Assembly (NCBI GenBank): GCA_037126765.1
Contig: JBBCBC010000001.1
Span: 29,372,804-29,436,803 of the forward strand
Source: Stenogyne calaminthoides
Taxonomy: Eukaryota > Streptophyta > Magnoliopsida > Lamiales > Lamiaceae
Direction of reading: 5' to 3'
DNA length: 64,000 bases
Shown here in pieces: positions 57,029 through 64,000 of the stretch (the stretch's first letter is position 1; the number at the start of each line of letters is the position of its first letter). Under the pieces are notes generated by a model. That model saw only the letters and a program-made list of their open reading frames with translations, was not told where the DNA came from and ran no database searches. The translations under genes were made by a program, and so were the position numbers.

Positions 57029-57158
57029 GGTCGCATGAAAAACATATGATCGATGAAATGCATACCACATGAAAGACATGATCGATAACATGCAGGTCGC
57101 ATGAAAGACATGATCGAAAACATGAAGATCGCATGAAAGACATGATTGATAACTTGCG
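57029..57158. repeat. 32-bp minisatellite, four copies, in element H
   Basis: Units start at about 57029, 57064, 57095 and 57127, with the core CGCATGAAAGACATGATCGA. The first unit is three bases longer. C has at most a single weak relative of the unit near 32443; A and B show none. It lies just after integrase, before the shared ATAAGACG block. Confidence 0.8.
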
Positions 57159-57758
57159 AACCTGAGGTCCGACTTTAGAAAGACTGGAGGTGAGGTCGCC
57201 ACCCTAACGGTGCGGTCATCCCCCGACTTTATAAGACGGCTACGCAAATGTCTAAGAAACAAGTCGCATACAAAATAAGACGACAAGGACTAAGCAAAAG
57301 TCGCATAAGGAAATCAAGTCAACACAATGAAGGAATTAAAAAGGAGAATTTCATTAATAAAGACCCGAAGGTCGGGAAAAACCCCATTATAATAGAACCG
57401 ATAGTCGATAAAGAGAGCATTCCAATACAATATATTTTTCGGAATCGAGCTAGCGACTTGGTTTATACCACGGAGCCACTTGAACTAGCGACTTGGTCTT
57501 TACTACATTGCTACTGGGGTGGCATCTCTCGGACGCGGAGGTCACTGAGGAAGATGCTGCAAAACTATCACAAAAGGATATTACAACATCCTTGGAATGT
57601 CAGATGCTGCAATGGGGCTTCTCGTGTGAGCAAGCACGAGTGCCATCTTTACGACGCAAAAAGCTCGGGCGGATTGTGGCGGCATTTCGCATGATCGATT
57701 CACATTAAATTAGTATCACAGATCAAGAGGGGCCCATCACCATTAATCCTGTTCTCTA

Positions 57759-58052
57759 TCACGCACCGAGACACCGCGGAGTTAGGGGCCCCACCACACC
57801 GCAGATGATGGCGGACCCGCCGCCCGGGTAACTACAAAAATTGGCAATGGCTGTATGGCCACCCTCCGGTGAAAGCAGAATCCGAGATGGAGGAACCGCA
57901 AAGATGGTCCGAGTCCCAGAAACAATGAGCACAGAGCCAGAGAGGCTTATTGACCGAAAGGATTTTAAAACGAGAAGATCGCCGAAATCGCCCATAGTCG
58001 GAGCTTGGAGGCGAAAAGTGGTGAGATCAGAGAGGACAAGATGAGTTTTCAT
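57759..58052 (-). pseudogene. Short antisense frame of element H, unknown product
   Basis: 97 codons, minus strand, from an ATG at 58052 only 15-25 bp after a TATA box; the internal MGDFGDLLVLKSF start near 57995 is the better match to A. It ends near the HTAIANFC piece. Same position, TATA and spacing as the A frame at 15325-15558. No known domain recognised. Confidence 0.45.
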
Positions 58053-58066
58053 CAGAAATACCCGCC

Positions 58067-58076
58067 CTATTTATAG
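58067..58076 (-). promoter_or_regulatory. TATA box of the short antisense unit in H
   Basis: The minus strand reads CTATAAATAG followed by GGGCGGG, as at 15644-15653 in A. Confidence 0.5.
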
Positions 58077-58539
58077 ATGGGGGTCAAGTTACGCTTCCAA
58101 CTCGAGAGTCCCATAGAAAAAACCGGGCGGGCGACGTGGGGGCGAGATGGATGTAACGCGACTTTTGGTTAGGCCAATTTATGGTGCCCGGCACCACCTA
58201 ATACCTGTGCCATCATTAAGGATCTCACAACCGGCCACACCAATTCGTAAAATCAAGATAACGTTTTACCTCCCCGAGGAGGAGATGTCGGTGTAAGCAC
58301 ATTTCGAGTCCAACCTACCGGTTGATAAGTTGTACGAAGTTCATTCAAGGCCCCAAGACGAAGCTTATGGCCTCGACTTGAGGGGATGAAATATGGGAGT
58401 TTATTTTACATAGTAAGATAAGCACTGCACCAAAACATAAAATAACTTCCATTAATAGAAGACCAGAAGGTCGGGAGAAATACATCATAAACCAAAAGCC
58501 CTCAAGGCTAGTACAACGGAAAAAAAAAAAAAAGTAGAG

Positions 58540-59880
58540 TTAGGATCTGGGGTAATCCTTCTCAACGGGGCGCCGAGGTCGGGTAATGACCGCCCCGAAG
58601 GAGTCTCTCGCCGACAACCACCGGTGGATCGGCCGGGGCTTAAGACCCTCTCCATGACCGGCCGGCAGCGTGCATGACAACAGCTTGGAGGAACAACCTC
58701 CGACCTCGTATCCCCCCCTCGATGGGCTCGACGGGAGTGGCAGGTGAGGATGAGCGACCTCCGAAGCTCGCCAACTTCTCCGCCAAGGCTCTAAGATGCG
58801 GGCATCCGGGAAGGTCAACCTAGAGGGGAGCCGGGAGAGGGGCACGACGATTTGCCCGGATTGAAAAAGAAGGAGAGATCGATGCCCATATCCTCCAAAT
58901 ATTGGATGTCGGGATCCATGTGAGAAGCCCCCAGCTTAGGTTGATATAACCCTTTTGAGTATTAAACCGCCAAGGGATCTTCGATGACGCTGGACATCGA
59001 GTATGTGGGGACAGATGGTCACGGAGATGTCGGATGCACGTTTCGCTTCTGGTAATCGTCATTCCAAGTTTGAAGGCCTCCAAAACCCTTGAGAGGCATG
59101 TGGCAAAAGAAAACGAGAATTACATAAGACGACTTCTAAACAAGAATACGAGATTTACCGTGGTTCTACTTCGTTCACATAACTTCGACATGTGGCGGCC
59201 CACGCTTGAAGGGTCCATGCTAGCACGCCCAAATTAACCACCACTCGCCACTTATTGGGGAGGTCCGGCCAAAGCTCCTCGCCAAGGGAGGATGAGTCAT
59301 CGGAAGATAACCTCCGGGCAACCATTATGGCCCTACTGGCCCTAAAGACAAAAAGGAAAGAATATGATCCATCCATTAGAGTGATCTCGGGATTCATGTT
59401 GCCAAAAAAAAAAAAAAGCGGGATGAACAGGATCCCACCTCCATTGTATGAACCGGACCGTGATCAGGTGGTGGTACTGCTCTATTAGGTGTCGCCTCCT
59501 CAGCCTCCCAGCCGGAGGGGGATCGGAGAATAGAGTCACTGCTTCTTCTTTGTGGTTAACAAAGTCCGACTCGACCGATTTCTTCGAGGCCTTCACATAG
59601 GCTCGCCTCATAGGAGCGCAGAACGGGAAAACGAGCCATAAGCTCCATATTGTCAAAGTCGCTGTGGTGGCGATAAATGAAGCCGACCAGAGTAGGATAT
59701 GTACACGTCCCCAGCCCTTGTTGATTTCGTAGGGACTCAGACGCCGAGATGGCGGTTCCTGTCGATGGTATAACCCTAAGAATTATAACATCATCATTTC
59801 TGGCTTGAAGAAACTAGAATGAGGGGGGGCGGGAGAAGTCGGGAACCGTAAGCCATTGATGCCTTCCTCTTGCCTTTGCC
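58540..59880 (-). pseudogene. Main antisense gene of element H, strongly shortened and degraded
   Basis: Remnant of the antisense gene. Near 58850-58900 the minus strand holds the end motif read as EDMGIDLSFFF-like in one frame, preceded by broken coiled-coil sequence. Near 59220-59300 a GEELWPDLPNKW piece lies in the exon 3-4 region. 59342-59656 has pieces that may be exon 1 (DRSLWLV frames, a WDPVHPAF-like relic). It is about half the length of the C gene, so large parts are deleted. Runs of A at 58519-58534 and 59406-59418 interrupt it. Confidence 0.45.
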
Positions 59881-59932
59881 TCAAGAATACCGAAGAGGGA
59901 CCAAGAGAAAATGCTTTTGACCAAACCAGACC

Positions 59933-59940
59933 TATTTATA
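59933..59940 (-). promoter_or_regulatory. TATA box of the main antisense gene in H
   Basis: The minus strand reads TATAAATAGG, at the same place relative to the 3' LTR as in A and C. Confidence 0.45.
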
Positions 59941-60185
59941 AAGAGGAGGGTAGAAAGTATAAATTTGGGAGCTGGGGACCCCCACTGGGAATTGGGGCGT
60001 GTGTTTCAGGAGGGTCGCCGATCGAACTGTTCCTCGCCTACCGAATCATCATTTCGCTACATGTCGAGGGTTGAGGAGATGTCCGACTCCCCAAGGAGTA
60101 TACTTCACTGCACAGATCCCAAGATCGGTAAATCCAAGAACGCAGATTCAAGATAAGATCCCGCTTAGGCTCAGTACCTCATCTT

Positions 60186-60196
60186 GAGGGGCAATT
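60186..60196 (+). promoter_or_regulatory. Polypurine tract of element H
   Basis: TGAGGGGCAAT before the 3' LTR, identical to A and C. Confidence 0.75.
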
Positions 60197-60757
60197 GTCA
60201 GACGGGAAGGAAACTTAGGAAGTTTGGATTGGGTAATCTCATATGTAACGTGTTATTCGACTTTTGTCCAAATTCGGGCTTGAGGAGGCTTGAGTTTTTG
60301 AGGTCAGTACGAACGATATAAAGAAGAAGGGCGAATTTGAAAGATTTCTAAGTCGCAAACAAGTGATCACAACTTCCGGGTTGAGATATATAGGACAAGA
60401 TTCGGGCAGTTATGGTGAGGCGGATTTCAGGATGTAAAAGGAAAGCATATCCGCGGAGCGCCGACTTATGTAAAGGAAGAACCCTCCAAATTTAACCAGG
60501 GAAAAAACCTGGTTCAAGATCAAGTTCTAGATTTATGTCTATAAATATCACTTGTAGAGGGTACGCTTGTAAGGATCGAACTTTTTAGTACCTAGGCATA
60601 TATTAGCAAAGACAAATCCTCGCTTGGTGCCCCCACTTAAGATATTCCAAAGACGAATCGGGTAATCAAATCACTTGTCATTTATTACTTTCGCCGTGGT
60701 ATTGATCGATCCATTACTAAATTGTTTGCTTGTTCACAGGAAAAAAACCGCACAACA
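60197..60757 (+). repeat. 3' LTR of element H
   Basis: TGTCAGACGGGAAG to CGCACAACA; TATAAATA at 60540-60547. About 30 bp shorter than the 5' copy, with several indels, one of them around the transcription-start region. Confidence 0.82.
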
Positions 60758-60831
60758 AAGATTTATTTATATAAAAAAAATTTAAAAATCATCAATTACA
60801 CAATCAAATAAAGAGTCTGGAGTTCATACCA
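60758..60831 (-). other. D leader remnant with a degraded primer site
   Basis: Between the H 3' LTR and the LTR at 60832. The plus strand has GTCTGGAGTTCATACCA just before the LTR end, which resembles the inverted initiator-Met primer site GCTCTGATACCA with changes. That would make 60832-61211 a 5' LTR of a minus-strand copia, as expected for D. Confidence 0.4.
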
Positions 60832-61211
60832 TGGTGAAATTTCATCCTATGTAATTAAATGAAACACGCGCACGAATAAATAATTCACCAATAACGAATT
60901 ATAGATTGCATAATTAAATAACGAAATATGTAAACCGACCTTTTATAGTCCAGAAGCAATCTCCTCAACTACGTGATCCATTAGGTTCGCTCACAAATTT
61001 GCACAGATTTTCCATTTTTGAATCCCCGTCATGAAATTGCTAGAAATTATATACTACGAGCCATGAACAAATATTATTCTTATGTTTAATGAATTCTAAA
61101 TGACTTATACATATAGGAGAGGTCCAACTTAAATCTTAAGTCATCTTTGATAGGAAATAAAATCCCTAATATAACAAATCAAATCCCGTAGATTTAATTT
61201 CCATATATATA
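60832..61211 (-). repeat. Copia LTR part, probable 5' LTR of D, cut by G
   Basis: Matches 20432-20820 at about 80% by eye, including AACGAATTATAGATTGCATA, AGCAATCTCCTCAACTACG and AGGAAATAAAATCCCTAAT. It ends at CCATATATAT where G begins. Orientation is the same as at 20432. Confidence 0.55.
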
Positions 61212-62330
61212 TGTTGGGAAATGAATTTAATAAAAAGGATTTTGATTAGAGGTTCCGGATCTATGAATGTTCTGCGGATAATTGATAGATGAGCAGCCAG
61301 ATTGAGGGATATGTCAGGATAATATCCCCACCGAGATAGCCAAGTAGACAGAGAATCAGAATCAAGGCTCAAGATCCCATGGAAGGCTCAGAGAAACGGA
61401 AGGCTCAGAGAAACCCAAGGCTCGTGAGAAAACCTTGCTCAGAGACCCGAGGGCTCGGAGAAACCTCAAGGCTCAGAGAAACTCAAGATCAGAGAATCCT
61501 CGAAGGAAAGAATAAACCAAATGCTCAGATATCCCGAAGATGTTCCGAGGCAATCGGCCGAGGAATATACCATGGAATCCAAATTGATGAAATTGAGGAA
61601 GTCAACCAGCTCGAAAAGTCAAAAAGATTTGGATAGAGAATAATATGGATTTGAATGAGATTTTCGGGACAGAAGAGAAACCACACTATAAATACAAGAT
61701 CTTCCATCAAATTAAGTGTGAGATTATGTACAAAATGCTAAATTTTGAATATAGTCAAAGCATTCCCACCCTAGAACACAAGTCTCAGATATACAAATAT
61801 ATTCAAAGAGTGTTCTAAACCTAAGCTACCCACGATATGTATCTTGTTTCTAGAGAGATTTTCCCAACTCTGCAAGATTGAGGCTAAACCATTGAGGAAG
61901 GAAAAATCTCACCATAGTTTACGACAACAACCAAACCCAAAAACCCATTCTCGTAAGAGATAATAAGGGTCCCAATGAGGTAGTTGATTAAGCAATCCCA
62001 GTGTTTATGTGATAAGTCGGCGAGGAGCGTGAACAAGATAAACATCTAAGAGGCGAGCCCAGAGGGTGATGTCCAATTTTGAGTTAGTAAACCAGTGAGG
62101 TAGTCGTAAAGCCCTAATGTCGGGTTGAGTAAGTAAACCACGCGGGAGAGTCTAAAGCTCAGGCCGAAGCCGAAAAGTAATTGGGAGGTAGTCGTAAAGC
62201 CTAAAGGAAGTGTTTGAAGGAATTTCCCTAGAAACAGGAGAGTGATGTAGGAGGAGTCTCCTAACCACTATACATTGTTGTGTTCTTTATCGTACGCTTT
62301 TATCTTTGTCATATGCACTCGATTATAAGC
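61212..62330 (+). repeat. 5' LTR of element G
   Basis: From TGTTGGGAAATG to a terminal region with AACCACTATACATTG and TGTTCTTTATC that also ends E. CACACTATAAATACAAG is near 61681. The right end is approximate and no primer site is readable after it. Confidence 0.55.
61380..61500. repeat. AAGGCTCAGAGAAAC short tandem repeats in the G LTR
   Basis: About six to seven degenerate units of 15-18 bp (AAGGCTCAGAGAAACC). The right LTR has its own expanded set at about 63745-63860 (AAGGCTCGAGAGAGAAACCT variants), with different unit number and spacing. Confidence 0.75.
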
Positions 62331-63548
62331 AAAGACATAAACACATGAGCTCAAAAAAGTGAAAATCTAGAATCACCATTCCTTCAGTCCCGCAATATGC
62401 ATCAAGAACTAAATGTTTTGCTTTGAGACAAGAAATGGGTTTTTCCCAACGGACCAACAAGTGGTATGTGAAAGCAGAGTTAAACAGTTCACTAATTTCA
62501 GAGTGACCATGAATCGATCTTTTAAAGGAAAACTCGCTTTTAAAGATGCTATATTTAATTTTAATGTTTTAGCCCCCTGATATTTGAGCTTTGATGAACT
62601 ATGCCAGAAAAACATTATCAACTTTCAGGTTATTCAAGATGATTTACAGACAATGTCTAGGGGGAATGAAAGAACAAATTGAGGGGGAACTCAACAAAAA
62701 GTAGATGATCGAGATCGACGAGGTCACAGGATTTAGACCGATCAAGATCGAAAGTTAGATGAGTTCCGAGTCAACACGAAATAATCAAAAAATTAGAAGA
62801 GAAGAAAGCCAAACAAATCGTAAAATAAGGTTGCAAATCAAGATGATCAAAAGAGATCGATCAAGATCGACGATCAAGATCGGGAGCGATGAGAACAATG
62901 AGACCGATCGAGATCGATGTGGATCAAGACTTATATGAAAACCCGATAAAAATGGAATGATGTACTTAATGATGCTATCTTGAAATGTTGATCAAGAAGA
63001 TTCGACCGATGAAATACGATTAAATGAAAGAAGAAATCATGTAAGTAACCGAGACTCAAGAAGATCCGAGACTCAGAATAAAACCGATGAGATTCAAGAA
63101 GAAAACCGACCGAGACTCCGCTTAGTAAGAAAGACTCGAGATGTGGATGTACCAGTCAAGAATCAACTCACAAAGATGAGTATCAGCGATGCCCCGTATA
63201 AGGTCCGCTGAAGAGGAATGAGGAGCCGAGTCGAAGATGTAAGCATCAAGACCAAGATCGAGACTTGTAATTTTTTATGATTTTGTCTTTATCTTTTGAT
63301 AAGTCTTATCAGAAATGAATAGATCATCATACATCAATGAAACTTTATTTTATGCTCAAAGATAATACCTCATTATCTTTTTACATGTCTTTATATTTGA
63401 TATGCCCTATTATTGTTGTTTGGTGATGAAACTCTAAAAGATTCATCATCCGAATTGATTGTTAAGAGATATACCATTATTGTAATAGGGAAAATCAAAA
63501 TCGAGTATAGGCAAAAGAGTGTTGTAACAAGATGGTTTTCGCATCATC
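62331..63548 (+). other. Interior of G, with an E-like LTR piece
   Basis: No coding motif recognised. From 62578 the sequence TGATATTTGAGCTTTGATGA, then ATTGAGGGGGAAC and GATCGA-rich repeats to about 62940, matches the start of the E LTR (minus strand from 38847). A piece of an E-type LTR therefore lies inside G, or both share an ancestral 3' region. The rest is AT-rich. Confidence 0.5.
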
Positions 63549-63562
63549 AAAAATGGGGAAAT
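63549..63562 (+). promoter_or_regulatory. Polypurine tract of G
   Basis: AAAAATGGGGAAAT immediately before TGTTGG. CATCATCAAAAAGGGGGAGA before TGTTGG is, from memory, the usual form in Maximus/SIRE-like elements. Confidence 0.6.
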
Positions 63563-64000
63563 TGTTGGAAAATGAATTTAATAAAAAGTATTTTGATTAG
63601 ATCCCAAAAACCTCGAGTATGACATGTTCAGATAATCTTGATAGATGAGGATTTGGCTTTTAAGAGTAACCTGGATAATATCCGCACTGTATAGTCAAGA
63701 CATAGTAAAGAATATTTCTCAAGACTCAAGATGATCCCGAGAATTTGAAGGCTCAGAGAAACCTCAAGGCTCGAGAGAGAAACCTCAAGGCTCGAGAGAC
63801 TTGGGCTCGTGAGAGAAATCAAGGCTCGTGAGAAATCCAAGGTAAGAGAGAACTCAAGAGCAATGCTTGAATCCTCGAAGACTCAGAGAATATAGAATGC
63901 TCAAGATATCCGAAATGTTCCGGCGGGCAATACAGAGGAATATAGCCAGCGGAATCCAAATTGACGCGGACCAATGAGAAGTGGGGTCAACCAAATGGGA
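63563..64000 (+). repeat. 3' LTR of element G, truncated by the window
   Basis: Aligns with the start of 61212-62330, including GAATTTAATAAAAAG, TTTTGATTAGA, TTGATAGATGAG and the AAGGCTCAGAGAAACC repeats. It runs off the right edge. Confidence 0.65.

Larger units (their letters stand above)
50604..60757 (+). mobile_element. Element H: Tat-type gypsy inserted in the leader of D
   Basis: LTRs of about 591 and 561 bp. Order: gag, protease, RT with YVDD, RNase H, second RNase H, integrase, minisatellite, short antisense unit, main antisense gene, polypurine tract, LTR. About 10.2 kb. The nearest relative in the window is A (related LTRs and the same duplicated antisense layout). Flanks GTACC and AAGAT do not form a target duplication. 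Confidence 0.88.
61212..64000 (+). mobile_element. Element G: copia LTR element with almost no coding interior (Maximus/SIRE-like), cut by the window end
   Basis: Two LTR starts in the same orientation: TGTTGGGAAATGAATTTAAT at 61212 and TGTTGGAAAATGAATTTAAT at 63563, the second preceded by AAAAATGGGGAAAT. The interval is 2,351 bp, so the interior is only about 1.2 kb and shows no gag or pol motifs. Either a deletion derivative or a non-autonomous form. The plus-strand orientation follows from the polypurine tract. Confidence 0.6.

Noticed and set aside
57248..57694. Plus-strand 148-codon frame in H
   Set aside because: It crosses the minisatellite relics and antisense 3' region, and the A counterpart is not open.

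Overview
The window is plant nuclear DNA made almost wholly of nested, decayed LTR retrotransposons. No host gene, rRNA, tRNA or CRISPR array is visible. The plant origin rests on Ty3/gypsy elements of the Tat type (PR-RT-RNase H-second RNase H-integrase, TGAGGGGCAAT polypurine tracts, CX2HX4HX4C gag knuckles) together with Ty1/copia elements primed by initiator tRNA-Met. I read it as a repeat-rich angiosperm heterochromatic or intergenic block and cannot name the species.

Layout, using letters as local names. A (75-20008, +) is a Tat-type gypsy split by copia-1 (5632-13989, -) inside its integrase. After A come a copia gag scrap (20009-20431) and a copia LTR (20432-about 21310, minus orientation). 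B (about 21455-25921 plus 36729-about 37400, +) is a second Tat element, truncated at both ends and split by C. C (25922-36728, +) is a complete-length Tat element with paired 657-bp LTRs. E (about 37400-38847, -) is a lone copia LTR. D is an old minus-strand copia: a pol piece at 38848-39177, gag-protease at 47871-48838, a leader to 50603, and a primer-site remnant with an LTR at 60812-61211. D is split by copia F (39178-47870, -, perfect 5-bp target duplication) and by Tat element H (50604-60757, +). G (61212 to the window end) is a further copia with very long repeat-bearing LTRs and almost no coding interior.

The Tat elements carry the usual sense gag-pol, broken in every copy. Downstream of integrase and pointing the opposite way, A, B, C and H also carry an antisense gene, with a TATA box visible in A, C and H. 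In C it reads as at least four exons: a first exon with a block resembling the Pfam 'putative gypsy type transposon' family (PF04195), two short middle exons, and a coiled-coil last exon. Two of C's three junctions keep the reading frame exactly, and introns at matching sites appear in B and A. A and H carry a second, shorter antisense unit with its own TATA box. This antisense gene is the most interesting content of the window. Extra antisense frames are known in Tat elements; I do not know of a described multi-intron form.

Every protein-coding frame here is interrupted, so features are called pseudogenes. Boundaries marked 'about' are uncertain by tens of bases.
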